A stretch of DNA of 13,968 nucleotides from an uncultured Lachnospiraceae bacterium (lineage in GTDB: Bacteria > Bacillota > Clostridia > Lachnospirales > Lachnospiraceae), in NCBI GenBank assembly GCA_910588125.1, contig CAJUPI010000075.1:1-13968 (forward strand). Direction: 5' to 3'. Under the pieces are notes generated by a model that was not told the origin of the DNA, ran no database searches, and worked only from the letters and a program-made list of their open reading frames with translations. A program made the translations under genes and the position numbers. This document shows, piece after piece, positions 5,935 to 13,782 of this stretch. The stretch's first letter is position 1. Each line of letters starts with the position of its first letter.

Positions 5935-7824
5935 CTAAATTTCGATCAGGTGAAAGCTGATCGGGTTGGCGGTCATCATCTGGGCTTCTCTTTGATGGCA
6001 GGTGAAGATAATGATTTGGCTTTCATAAGCGCGTGACAACCATTTTAAAGCCGTTCGCAGCCGATCGTCATCGTATTGGACAAAGCTGTCGTCAAATATC
6101 AGAGGCATGTGATCATGGCCTTCCTGAACCAGCCTTGCAGCGGCCAGGCGCAAGGCAAGATAAACCTGATCCATAGTACCGCTGCTGACCTGAGACACGG
6201 GAACAAGCTTGGTGCGGGTATTCATGAAAAGATTGAGGTTTTCATCTACACTCATGCTGTCATAGATGCCACCGGTTATTTCCGCGATCATATCCGAGGC
6301 AGCTTTATTGAGATGCAGTCCAAAGGAGTCACGGATGGTAGAAGACAGATCTGTCATGGTATCGAGAGCCAGATCGATGGCGGCGATCTCTTCATGGATT
6401 CGATCATTTTCTTCCAGTACCTGGCTTAAGGCTTCTACCTGATCTTTACATTGGGCCAGCCGATCGAGCTTTTTTTCCAGCTCCCACTGGGTCCGCTGCT
6501 GCTGGGTGATGATTTCATCACAGGAGGAAGCGCGCTTTTTCAACTGGGCGATTTCATCCGCCTGTATTTCCACGGCGGCTTCGGAACGTACCAGCAGCTG
6601 ACTTAGCCGGACGTGCTCTTCCATGCGGGAAAGAAAGGCTTCCATGGCTTCTTCGGAGACGGCAGAGTCACCCAGATGGCGGGAAAATACTTCCTGGAGC
6701 AGTTTGCCGGTAAAAGCTAAATCTTTTTGATTGCGCTTGCGGACAAGAAGCAATGAGATGCCGGTGACGGCAAAAACCAGTGTCAAAACAGCCAGAAGGC
6801 CGATCAATAGAAGGGCAGGATCCTGGAGGCTGAAGGCCAGCGAGGAGTTGCCGGCAGAAAGGGCTACCTGCCGGGCATGCTCCTGCATGACGACCACACC
6901 CGTAAAAATACCAGTAAGCAGGGCGATGATGAGAGAGAGTGCGGCAAAAACGGAACGGGATTTCCTTTCACAGGCAGCTTTGGCGGCCTGATAAGCTTCA
7001 TAAGTATGAACGGTTTCTTCCTGATACTGCAAAACGGACTCCTCATCGGAAAATTGTGCACCGGACAACATCTGCCGCCCGGAAGCGATCTTTTGCAGAA
7101 GAGCCTCCCGATCCTCCTGCTTTTGAGAGATCTGGCTGTGAACCTGCGTGCGCATATTTTGATATTCCTGGAGCTGGTTTTCATATTCCGGAGCAGAGAT
7201 CTCTTTTTCAATCGTTCGGATCTCGCTTTGAAGAACCGCATAATTGCGGGCGGCTTCCGGATCCAGGAGCTGATCGAACTGCTTGCGCCGGCTTCGCAAA
7301 TAGGAGGTGGCGCGCGTGATATTGAGGGACATATTGCCAGTTGTGTTCATATTGGCAATATAATTGCGCAGCTCGGCTACCATGCCGCTGTCGGTGGCGC
7401 TTTTTAATTGGCCGATACTGATTGTATTGGCATAAGTGGTCTCGCTCAGGCCGCAAAGCAGCTGATCGAGAAATGCCTTTGTGGGCTCCATCTGTTTGCC
7501 GAGAGTTTCATTGACAATGAGAAAGGATTTCTGATCCTTTTGAAAATTCCTTTCGATGCGATAAACCATGCCGCCCTGTTCCACCCGCATCCGTCCGCCA
7601 TAGTTTGCCTTGTTATCCCAGGGTTCAAAGTGAGAATAGGTATCGTTTCGGGAAGCACGGCCGCGGCTGCGCTCCAACCCGAACAGCATACAGCGGACAA
7701 ATGTATGGATGGTGGATTTGCCGGCTTCATTTTTGCCATATACAATATTCAGGCCATCGGCAAAGGTGATATCGCGGTTGTGGAATTTGCCGAAACCATC
7801 GATGTGTAAATCCAGTAGTTTCAT
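5935..7824 (-). CDS. yhaN: YhaN/SbcC-like SMC-type ATPase with two membrane segments
   Basis: This is a Rad50/SbcC-related ABC ATPase expected to pair with the upstream phosphoesterase in DNA end processing. I chose the start at 7824 (629 aa, MKLLDLHIDGFGKF), because GGAGG lies 9 nt upstream. An extension to 7875 would overlap the phosphoesterase gene. Walker A is YGKNEAGKST (29-38). The ABC signature SSGTMDQ is near 547-553, Walker B LIFDD at 575-579, and an H-loop FTCHQRE near 607-613. Coiled coils flank a centre with two strong hydrophobic segments (about 291-313 and 336-361) instead of a zinc hook; no CxxC is present. That layout matches Bacillus YhaN, not classic SbcC, which is about 1000 aa. 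It is the last gene of the minus-strand cluster, 13 nt after its partner. The symbol is given by similarity in layout. Confidence 0.85.
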   Translation of the reverse strand: MKLLDLHIDGFGKFHNRDITFADGLNIVYGKNEAGKSTIHTFVRCMLFGLERSRGRASRNDTYSHFEPWDNKANYGGRMRVEQGGMVYRIERNFQKDQKSFLIVNETLGKQMEPTKAFLDQLLCGLSETTYANTISIGQLKSATDSGMVAELRNYIANMNTTGNMSLNITRATSYLRSRRKQFDQLLDPEAARNYAVLQSEIRTIEKEISAPEYENQLQEYQNMRTQVHSQISQKQEDREALLQKIASGRQMLSGAQFSDEESVLQYQEETVHTYEAYQAAKAACERKSRSVFAALSLIIALLTGIFTGVVVMQEHARQVALSAGNSSLAFSLQDPALLLIGLLAVLTLVFAVTGISLLLVRKRNQKDLAFTGKLLQEVFSRHLGDSAVSEEAMEAFLSRMEEHVRLSQLLVRSEAAVEIQADEIAQLKKRASSCDEIITQQQRTQWELEKKLDRLAQCKDQVEALSQVLEENDRIHEEIAAIDLALDTMTDLSSTIRDSFGLHLNKAASDMIAEITGGIYDSMSVDENLNLFMNTRTKLVPVSQVSSGTMDQVYLALRLAAARLVQEGHDHMPLIFDDSFVQYDDDRLRTALKWLSRAYESQIIIFTCHQREAQMMTANPISFHLIEI

Positions 7825-7837
7825 CCTGCCAGTCCTC

Positions 7838-8908
7838 CTATCTACGCTCGTCCGTGGTGCAGAGAAGAGCATCAATTCCGTAGTAAAGAGCCTTTTTTTC
7901 TAACGGGCTCATCTCCTCTTTCTCTAAAGCACGAATATAAAAACCGATCATGTCGCCAGGATGCTCTGCAAAGAGCCGGCTGAAATCATACTGCGGTTCC
8001 GATTCGTCAATAATCTCGATCACTTGCAGCTTTCGCTCCAGAAAACTCAAGTCAAATTGAATATCGGGATCCCGCTTGCCCCGGATACGGAACCGATAAA
8101 TGTGTTCCAGCCCTCTTTTGGAGGCTTCTTCCATAATCCGGTTGCCCAGCTCGCCATTGGTGGTGGCAGGAGTCACATGAATCACCAGAGGGATATACTG
8201 GGCCTGGGATAAAGGAAGAAATTCCAACCGTGTGACCTGGCGGGTGGCGGGACTGATCTCACCCAGAACGATGCCGTGACGTCCGGTCTCGGTCTTATCC
8301 AGCGGTTCCGGCGAACCAGGATAGGCATAGCTCATATCGGAAGCCAGCTCCGGCTTGTGGATATGCCCCAGAGCCGCATAAGAAAAGCCGGCATCGGCAA
8401 AGGACTTTTTGTCCCAGGGAAGATGCTTTTGATCGCCCCCGTGAGCCAACAGAATGTGGATGTAATCCGATGCCGGAGCGCGGAATTTATCGGGCAACGG
8501 CTCTGTGATTTCTGCTGTATGGTAGGAAAAACCGGTGACATCCACTTTTTGCTTTTCGAAGACGACGGTGGACGGCTGTTTTTCCATCAGCCAGGTCACG
8601 TTGGAGCACCAGGAAAAGCTGTGCAATGCACTGTTGGGGCGGATATAGTCATGGTTGCCGGCAATCAGGACAACCTGAATACCGGGAATCGTGGAGAAAA
8701 GATAATTGATCTCTTTCAGATCCCGTAGCAGAGGCTGGCGGTGAAACAGATCGCCGGCGATAAAGAGAAAGTCCATATCCCGCAGCTTGGCCTGACGGAC
8801 AATTTTGGCAAAGGTGTCTTTGATTGACTGAGCACGGTCACGGCTCCAGGGCTTATCGTGATCCGGGTTCATACCCCAATGAATGTCAGCAGTGTGGATA
8901 AATTTCAT
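7838..8908 (-). CDS. yhaO: YhaO/SbcD-like metallophosphoesterase (DNA repair exonuclease)
   Basis: This is a calcineurin-like phosphoesterase of the SbcD/Mre11 family, 356 aa. It is probably a metal-dependent nuclease subunit working with the ATPase encoded 13 nt downstream. Metal and active-site motifs appear in order: TADIHWG (D8, H10), AGDLFH (D53), AGNHD (N85, H86), LAHGGD (H156) and GHIHKPE (H182, H184). The Mre11 capping region is replaced by a C-terminal domain (about 225-356) rich in charged residues, as in YhaO. AAGGAG lies 5 nt before the ATG at 8908. It follows asnS by 87 nt on the same strand; no clear promoter or terminator is in that gap, so read-through from asnS is likely. The symbol rests on the pairing with the yhaN-type gene. 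Confidence 0.9.
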   Translation of the reverse strand: MKFIHTADIHWGMNPDHDKPWSRDRAQSIKDTFAKIVRQAKLRDMDFLFIAGDLFHRQPLLRDLKEINYLFSTIPGIQVVLIAGNHDYIRPNSALHSFSWCSNVTWLMEKQPSTVVFEKQKVDVTGFSYHTAEITEPLPDKFRAPASDYIHILLAHGGDQKHLPWDKKSFADAGFSYAALGHIHKPELASDMSYAYPGSPEPLDKTETGRHGIVLGEISPATRQVTRLEFLPLSQAQYIPLVIHVTPATTNGELGNRIMEEASKRGLEHIYRFRIRGKRDPDIQFDLSFLERKLQVIEIIDESEPQYDFSRLFAEHPGDMIGFYIRALEKEEMSPLEKKALYYGIDALLCTTDERR

Positions 8909-8995
8909 GGCAACTCCTTTTAATGGTGATAATTGTACGGCAGGCTGGCGGAGGATTCCTTGTGATAGCTGATGTCTGGCAGCAGTTTACAGAAG

Positions 8996-10387
8996 CTACA
9001 GCTCGCAGTTATTGACGGTCCGCGGGAAGGGGATAACGTCGCGGATATTGCCCATACCGGTCAGATACATCACGCAGCGTTCAAATCCCAGGCCAAAGCC
9101 GGCATGACGGGTGGAACCATATTTGCGCAAATCGAGATAAAAACCGTAGTCCTCTTCTTTCAGGCCCAGTTCTTTCATGCGGGACAGCAATTTATCATAA
9201 TCATCTTCACGCTGGCTGCCGCCGATGATCTCGCCAATGCCAGGAACCAGGCAGTCCATAGCAGCTACCGTCTTGTTGTCCGGGTTCATCTTCATATAGA
9301 AAGCCTTGATTTCCTTGGGGTAGTCAGTGACGAAGACCGGGCGCTTATAGACCTGTTCAGTCAGATAGCGCTCATGCTCCGTCTGCAAATCACAGCCCCA
9401 GGATACTTTGTAATCAAAATTATCATTGTTCTTTTCCAGAATTTCAATCGCTTCTGTGTAAGTCACATGGGCGAATTCAGAGTTCAGCACACCGTTTAAG
9501 CGATCCAGCAGCCCTTTGTCGATAAAACTGTTGAAAAATGCCATCTCCTCCGGGGCATGCTCCAGGACATAGCGGATGATATATTTCAGCATGCCCTCGG
9601 CAATCTCCATATTGTCCTGCAGATCAGCAAAAGCCATCTCCGGCTCGATCATCCAGAATTCAGCAGCATGGCGGGTAGTATTGGAATTCTCCGCCCGGAA
9701 GGTAGGGCCAAAGGTATAGATATTGCGGAAAGCCATGGCATAGGTTTCGCCGTTCAACTGTCCGCTGACAGTCAGATTGGTGGGCTTGCCAAAAAAATCA
9801 TGAGTGAAATCGACAGAACCATCCGGCTGCCGGGGAATGGCGGTCAGATCCATAGTGGTTACCTGGAACATCTCACCGGCGCCTTCACAGTCGCTCCCGG
9901 TAATCAACGGGGTGTGCACATAGACGAAATCGCGTTCCTGGAAATATTGGTGAATGGCATAGGCGATCAGAGAACGCACGCGGAACACGGCCTGGAAAGT
10001 ATTGGTACGGGCGCGCAGGTGAGTGATTGTGCGCAGATATTCCAGCGTGTGCCGCTTTTTCTGAAGCGGGTAATCCGGAGCGGACGCGCCTTCTACCGTC
10101 ACCTTTAAAGCCTGAATCTCAAAAGGCTGCTTTGCCTCCGGAGTGGCAACGAGCGTGCCTTTTACTAAGATGGCGGCGCCCACATTTAATTTGCTGATTT
10201 CGCTGAAGTTCTGTAAGGTATCGTGGTAAACAACCTGCAGAGATTCAAAATAACTGCCGTCACTGACAACGATAAATCCAAAAGCCTTGGAGCCCCGGAC
10301 GCTGCGGACCCAACCTCCTATGGAAACCTCCTTGTCCAAATATTCTTCCCGGTTTCGGTACAATTCTCTTACGGTAATTAAATCCAT
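8996..10387 (-). CDS. asnS: Asparaginyl-tRNA synthetase
   Basis: AsnS charges tRNA-Asn with asparagine in the cytosol. The ATG at 10387 (463 aa, close to the 466 of E. coli) is preferred over one at 10411, because AGGAG lies 8 nt upstream and family members begin near this point. The N-terminal OB anticodon-binding domain (about 18-105) contains VSIGGWVRSVRGSKAFGFI. The class II catalytic core has HTPLITGSDCEGAGEMF (158-174), motif 2 FRAENSNTTRHAAEFWMIEPE (230-250) and motif 3 GFGLGFER (430-437). It is the first gene of a minus-strand cluster followed by the nuclease pair. The promoter leaves only about 28 nt of leader, so there is no T-box, although such control is common for synthetase genes in Firmicutes. 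Confidence 0.96.
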   Translation of the reverse strand: MDLITVRELYRNREEYLDKEVSIGGWVRSVRGSKAFGFIVVSDGSYFESLQVVYHDTLQNFSEISKLNVGAAILVKGTLVATPEAKQPFEIQALKVTVEGASAPDYPLQKKRHTLEYLRTITHLRARTNTFQAVFRVRSLIAYAIHQYFQERDFVYVHTPLITGSDCEGAGEMFQVTTMDLTAIPRQPDGSVDFTHDFFGKPTNLTVSGQLNGETYAMAFRNIYTFGPTFRAENSNTTRHAAEFWMIEPEMAFADLQDNMEIAEGMLKYIIRYVLEHAPEEMAFFNSFIDKGLLDRLNGVLNSEFAHVTYTEAIEILEKNNDNFDYKVSWGCDLQTEHERYLTEQVYKRPVFVTDYPKEIKAFYMKMNPDNKTVAAMDCLVPGIGEIIGGSQREDDYDKLLSRMKELGLKEEDYGFYLDLRKYGSTRHAGFGLGFERCVMYLTGMGNIRDVIPFPRTVNNCEL

Positions 10388-10421
10388 AATTGGTTCTCCT
10401 TTTATCATCATTTCTATGGCG

Positions 10422-10450
10422 ATTATACTTTATTTTTTTAAAGGATTCAA
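10422..10450 (-). promoter_or_regulatory. asnS promoter
   Basis: Reading the minus strand, the -35 is TTGAAT (complement of 10445-10450) and the -10 is a perfect TATAAT (complement of 10422-10427), with a 17-nt A/T-rich spacer. The predicted transcript starts near 10415, about 28 nt before the asnS ATG. Confidence 0.75.
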
Positions 10451-10574
10451 GGGTAAGAGAGGGCTTTCCAAGGGACTTTTCCTGACTTTTTCCGTTAATC
10501 CCTGAGAAAAAAAGAAATCCTACAAAAGATGTCGGAAAATGCACAAAAAATCTTAAGATTAAGTATAAAATTTG
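10451..10574. other. Intergenic stretch between the divergent asnS and glgC promoters
   Basis: The gap between asnS and glgC totals 434 nt (10388-10821). This central part has A/T-rich runs but no supported gene, clear terminator or strong palindrome. The rest is occupied by the two promoters and the glgC leader, described separately. Confidence 0.6.
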
Positions 10575-10603
10575 TTCACTATTTTAGAATTATGTGGTAT
10601 AAT
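10575..10603 (+). promoter_or_regulatory. glgC-glgD promoter (extended -10)
   Basis: A perfect -10 TATAAT at 10598-10603 is preceded by TGG, which makes an extended -10. The best -35 at the right spacing (17 nt) is TTCACT at 10575-10580, a 4 of 6 match. TTGTTC at 10572-10577 would need a 20-nt spacer. The start would be near 10610, giving a leader of about 210 nt before glgC. Confidence 0.75.
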
Positions 10604-10609
10604 TATATG

Positions 10610-10821
10610 CACAGAAACTCTTCAAGCGCCCACTTGCGGCGCACCCCCATGCATGAAAGTATTCCGGTGCATTTGATGTACCTGATGGAAATCGCCTCCG
10701 GGGGATGCACACAAAATGCCAAAAGCAGGCATTTTGGCGTTGCACGATCAGCGCAACCGGTGCGCAGGCCTACCGTAAGGATTCGATACTTTCATAGTAA
10801 ATACTACAGCGAGGTGATAGC
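10610..10821 (+). ncRNA. Structured 5' leader of glgC (candidate riboswitch-like cis-regulatory RNA)
   Basis: The leader has an organised set of helices. A perfect 10 bp closing stem pairs ATGAAAGTAT (10653-10662) with ATACTTTCAT (10786-10795). Inside it sit hairpins 10666-10682 (7 bp, loop UUG), 10713-10735 (8 bp perfect, AAAATGCC/GGCATTTT), 10739-10757 (5 bp) and 10758-10775 (4 bp). A 5' hairpin GCGCC/GGCGC lies at 10626-10642. CCCCC at 10644-10648 can meet GGGGG at 10700-10704. ATCGCCTC at 10691-10698 can pair with the glgC Shine-Dalgarno GAGGTGAT (10811-10818, one G-U). I compared it from memory with TPP, cobalamin, FMN, c-di-GMP I/II, T-box, glmS and SRP RNA and found no match. The ligand, if any, is unknown. 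Confidence 0.55.
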
Positions 10822-12096
10822 GTGATTAAAAAGGAAATGATTGCCATGCTATTGGCGGGAGGACAAGGCAGCCGTCTGGGAGTACTGACGCAGAAGGTGG
10901 CTAAGCCTGCAGTTTCTTTTGGAGGAAAGTACAGGATTATTGACTTCCCCCTGAGCAATTGCATCAATTCAGGCGTAGATACGGTAGGAGTACTGACACA
11001 GTATCAGCCGTTGCGTTTGAATACCCATATCGGAATCGGTATTCCGTGGGATTTAGACCGTAATGTAGGAGGAGTCACGATTCTCCCGCCTTACGAAAAG
11101 AGTATGGGCAGTGACTGGTACACCGGCACCGCCAACGCGATCTTTCAGAATCTGGAATTTATGGAGACCTATAACCCGGACTATGTGTTGATCCTTTCGG
11201 GTGACCATATTTACAAAATGGATTATGAAGTGATGCTGGAATACCACAAAGCGAATAATGCAGATGTCACCATTGCTGCCATGCCGGTGCCAATTGAGGA
11301 GGCCAGCCGTTTTGGGATTGTGATTACGGATGAGACGAACCGTATCACTGAGTTTGAGGAAAAGCCGGCGAACCCCAGAAGCAATCTTGCTTCCATGGGA
11401 ATCTATATTTTCAGCTGGCCGGTGCTGAGAGAAGCGCTGATTCGTCTTTCGGAGGAGCCGGGATGCGATTTCGGCAAGCATATTATCCCGCATTGCCATG
11501 GCGGTGGCAAGCGGATCTTTGCCTATGAATACAACGGCTATTGGAAGGATGTGGGAACTCTGGGCTCTTATTGGGAGGCCAACATGGAGCTGATAGATAT
11601 CATTCCTGAGTTCAATCTCTATGAGGAATATTGGAAGATCTATACCAAGAGCGATATTATCCCGCCTCAGTATGTGGCGGCTGATGCCGTGATTGAGCGG
11701 AGTATCATCGGAGAAGGAACAGAGATTTATGGAGAAGTACATAATTCGGTAATCGGCGCCGGTGTCACCATCAAAAAAGGAGCTGTGATACGCGATTCTA
11801 TTATTATGCGTGACAGCGTGATCGGCGAGAATGCCAAAATTACGAAATCCATTGTGGCAGAAGATGTATCCGTGGGAGCGGGGACTGAGCTGGGAGTGGG
11901 AGAATATGCGCCCAGCAAATACGATCCCAAGGTATATCAGTTCGATTTGGTTACCATTGGCGAGCACAGCGTGATCCCAGAACAGGTCAAGATTGGCAAG
12001 AACACAGCGATATCCGGTGTGACGGTCCCGGAGGATTATCCGGACGGAAGCCTGGCTGGTGGCGAATCCATTATAAAGGCAGGTGGTGTACGATGA
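10822..12096 (+). CDS. glgC: Glucose-1-phosphate adenylyltransferase, catalytic subunit GlgC
   Basis: GlgC converts glucose-1-phosphate and ATP to ADP-glucose and pyrophosphate, the committed step of glycogen synthesis. The GTG start at 10822 (424 aa) follows GAGGTGAT at 10811-10818 and gives the usual Firmicutes N-terminus IKKEMIAMLLAGGQGSRL. Motifs are the nucleotide loop AGGQGSRL (12-19), KPAVSFGGKYRIIDF (28-42), GTANAI (102-107), SGDHIYKMDY (126-135) with catalytic Asp128, FG (164-165) and EFEEKP (177-182). From about 290 on, hexapeptide-type repeats form the left-handed beta-helix domain. It overlaps glgD by ATGA (12093-12096), so the two are translationally coupled. Expression may be controlled by the structured leader upstream. 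Confidence 0.96.
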   Translation: MIKKEMIAMLLAGGQGSRLGVLTQKVAKPAVSFGGKYRIIDFPLSNCINSGVDTVGVLTQYQPLRLNTHIGIGIPWDLDRNVGGVTILPPYEKSMGSDWYTGTANAIFQNLEFMETYNPDYVLILSGDHIYKMDYEVMLEYHKANNADVTIAAMPVPIEEASRFGIVITDETNRITEFEEKPANPRSNLASMGIYIFSWPVLREALIRLSEEPGCDFGKHIIPHCHGGGKRIFAYEYNGYWKDVGTLGSYWEANMELIDIIPEFNLYEEYWKIYTKSDIIPPQYVAADAVIERSIIGEGTEIYGEVHNSVIGAGVTIKKGAVIRDSIIMRDSVIGENAKITKSIVAEDVSVGAGTELGVGEYAPSKYDPKVYQFDLVTIGEHSVIPEQVKIGKNTAISGVTVPEDYPDGSLAGGESIIKAGGVR

Positions 12097-13214
12097 GGGC
12101 GATTGGTATAGTTTTGGCGGGCGGTAACAGCAAAAGAATGCGCGAGCTGTCCAATAAGCGGGCGATCTCTGCAATGCCGGTAGCTGGCAGTTATCGCGGC
12201 ATTGACTTTGTGCTGAGCAGCATGAGCAATTCTCATATTCAGAATGTGGCAGTATTTACACAGTATAATTCCCGCTCACTGAATGAACATTTAAGTTCTT
12301 CCAAGTGGTGGGATTTCGGAAGAAAACAGGGTGGCCTGTACGTATTCACCCCCACAATCACTGCCGAAAACAGTGACTGGTACAGGGGAACTGCCGATGC
12401 GTTGTATCAGAATCTGGCTTTTTTGAAAAACAGCCATGAGCCTTATGTAGTGATTGCCTCCGGCGACGGTATTTACAAGCTGGATTACAATAAGGTATTG
12501 GAATATCATATTGAGAAGAAAGCAGATATTACCGTTGTGTGCACGGATTTGCCGGAAGGAGAAGATATGACCCGTTTCGGCAATGTCAATATCAACGAAG
12601 ACGGGCGGATTATAGAATTTGAAGAAAAGCCGGTGGCCGCCGCCAGCACCACCGTATCGTGCGGGATCTATGTGATTCGCCGCCGTCAACTGATTGAGCT
12701 GATCGAGCGGTGTGCGGCAGAAGATCGGGTGGACTTTGTGAGAGATATTCTGGTGCGTTATAAAAACCTCAAGCGGATATTCGCCTATCGGATGACTACC
12801 TACTGGAGTAATATAGCATCCGTAGATTCTTATTATCGGACGAATATGGACTTTTTAAAGCCGGAGGTACGGAACTATTTCTTCAAACAATATCCGGACG
12901 TATATTCCAAGGTGGATGATCTTCCGCCCGCGAAATACAATCCGGGAGCGTTAGTGAAGAACAGCCTGATTTCCAGCGGATCGATTATCAATGGCACAGT
13001 GGAGAATTCTGTTTTATTTAAGAAAGCCTATATAGGCAATAACTGTGTGATCAAGAATTCCATCATTTTAAATGATGTTTATATCGGCGACAATACCGTA
13101 ATTGAGAATTGTATCGTGGAAAGCCGCGACACCATCCGGGCTAACACCACTTATATCGGTGAGCCGGAGAATATCAAGATTGTAGTAGAAAAGAACGAAA
13201 GATATACACTGTAA
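12093..13214 (+). CDS. glgD: GlgD, regulatory partner subunit of ADP-glucose pyrophosphorylase
   Basis: GlgD is a paralogue of GlgC that, in Firmicutes, forms a hetero-oligomer with it and raises its activity while being weakly active or inactive alone (known from the Geobacillus/Bacillus pair). The 373-aa product keeps the fold: LAGG (8-11), SYRGIDFVLS (33-42), RGTADALYQN (98-107), SGDGIYKLDY (123-132) and EFEEKP, then beta-helix hexapeptide repeats. The GlgC loop GGQGSRL is GGNSKRM here, and the KPAV lysine region reads RAISAMPV, so the pyrophosphorylase signature is degenerate, as expected for GlgD. It overlaps glgC by 4 nt. No clear terminator separates it from spoVG, 88 nt on. Confidence 0.94.
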   Translation: MRAIGIVLAGGNSKRMRELSNKRAISAMPVAGSYRGIDFVLSSMSNSHIQNVAVFTQYNSRSLNEHLSSSKWWDFGRKQGGLYVFTPTITAENSDWYRGTADALYQNLAFLKNSHEPYVVIASGDGIYKLDYNKVLEYHIEKKADITVVCTDLPEGEDMTRFGNVNINEDGRIIEFEEKPVAAASTTVSCGIYVIRRRQLIELIERCAAEDRVDFVRDILVRYKNLKRIFAYRMTTYWSNIASVDSYYRTNMDFLKPEVRNYFFKQYPDVYSKVDDLPPAKYNPGALVKNSLISSGSIINGTVENSVLFKKAYIGNNCVIKNSIILNDVYIGDNTVIENCIVESRDTIRANTTYIGEPENIKIVVEKNERYTL

Positions 13215-13302
13215 AGAGCTGGCATAAGATGGCCTCACAGACAGACGGGCCGGAAACTTATTTTGTGACAGATCGGAATGTACCAGGGAAAGGGTTATTG
13301 AT

Positions 13303-13581
13303 ATGCAGATAACAGATGTAAGAGTGAGAAGGATTGAAAAAGAAGGGAAAATGAAGGCGATTGTTTCGATTACACTGGACAATGAATTTGTGATTCACGA
13401 TATCAAAGTGATCGAAGGTGAGAAGGGTATGTTCATTGCTATGCCTAGCCGGAAAGCGTCGGACGGCGAGTATCGGGACATCGCTCATCCAATCAACTCA
13501 GAGACGCGAGACATGATTCAAAGCATGATTTTACGGAAGTATGAAATGACGGCGCTGGAAAACCAAGGACAAGAAGGGTAA
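13303..13581 (+). CDS. spoVG: SpoVG, septation/regulatory protein
   Basis: SpoVG is a small nucleic-acid-binding regulator of Firmicutes, involved in spore cortex formation and asymmetric septation in Bacillus and in global gene control elsewhere. The 92-aa product (family usually 85-100) begins with the classic MQITDVRVRRI and contains ITLDNEFVIHDIKVIEG, FIAMPSRK and YRDIAHPIN, followed by a charged C-terminal helix. The ATG at 13303 follows GGGAAAGGG (13286-13294). The 88-nt spacer after glgD shows neither a clear promoter nor a terminator, so it may be read from the glg transcript, or from a sporulation sigma promoter I cannot recognise. A 170 bp inverted-repeat element starts 27 nt after its stop. 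Confidence 0.95.
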   Translation: MQITDVRVRRIEKEGKMKAIVSITLDNEFVIHDIKVIEGEKGMFIAMPSRKASDGEYRDIAHPINSETRDMIQSMILRKYEMTALENQGQEG

Positions 13582-13608
13582 GTAAATAAAAAGAAACAAA
13601 AGTATGAG

Positions 13609-13778
13609 GAGGGTGTTGCAAAATAAACCGCATGTCATTTCTCCATCCTGTGTTCGGATGGTTCACGTGCATACCGCCTGTTCTTAACGGATAAAATCCG
13701 CAATATCAGAAAGTATATTCGTGAACGGCCGGACACAAGATAAGAGAAACGACAGGCAGTTTATTTTGCAACACCCTC
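13609..13778. repeat. 170 bp palindromic element (long form of a MITE-like family)
   Basis: The 35-nt end arms 13609-13643 and 13744-13778 are inverted repeats with 32 of 35 matches, starting GAGGGTGTTGCAAAATAAAC. Pairing continues inward: 13645-13667 matches the complement of 13719-13740 with a few mismatches and a bulge. A small hairpin CGGAT/ATCCG at 13689-13701 caps the centre. No transposase is encoded; the frame crossing it on the minus strand is not convincing. The 72 bp element at 4250-4321 is a shorter relative. The end sequence looks like an insertion-sequence terminus (inference), but I cannot name the parent. No target-site duplication is visible at these boundaries. Its placement after spoVG lets it act as a terminator. 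Confidence 0.75.
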
Positions 13779-13782
13779 TGTT

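Noticed and set aside
6877..7407. Long plus-strand frames opposite the SbcC-like ATPase
   Set aside because: They are antisense shadows of a gene with clear Walker and signature motifs.
10388..10420. T-box leader for asnS
   Set aside because: The predicted transcript start leaves only about 28 nt before the ATG and there is no AGGGTGG-type antiterminator sequence.
10610..10821. Known riboswitch classes for the glgC leader (TPP, cobalamin, FMN, c-di-GMP I/II, T-box, glmS)
   Set aside because: None of their conserved cores could be found; an ACCTGATGG stretch recalls TPP, but the matching CTGAGA and TAATGCC parts are absent.
10529..10825. A 98-codon frame running through the glgC promoter and leader and overlapping the glgC start by GTGA
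   Set aside because: It starts upstream of the promoter, has no ribosome binding site and coincides with the paired RNA helices; the composition does not look protein-like.
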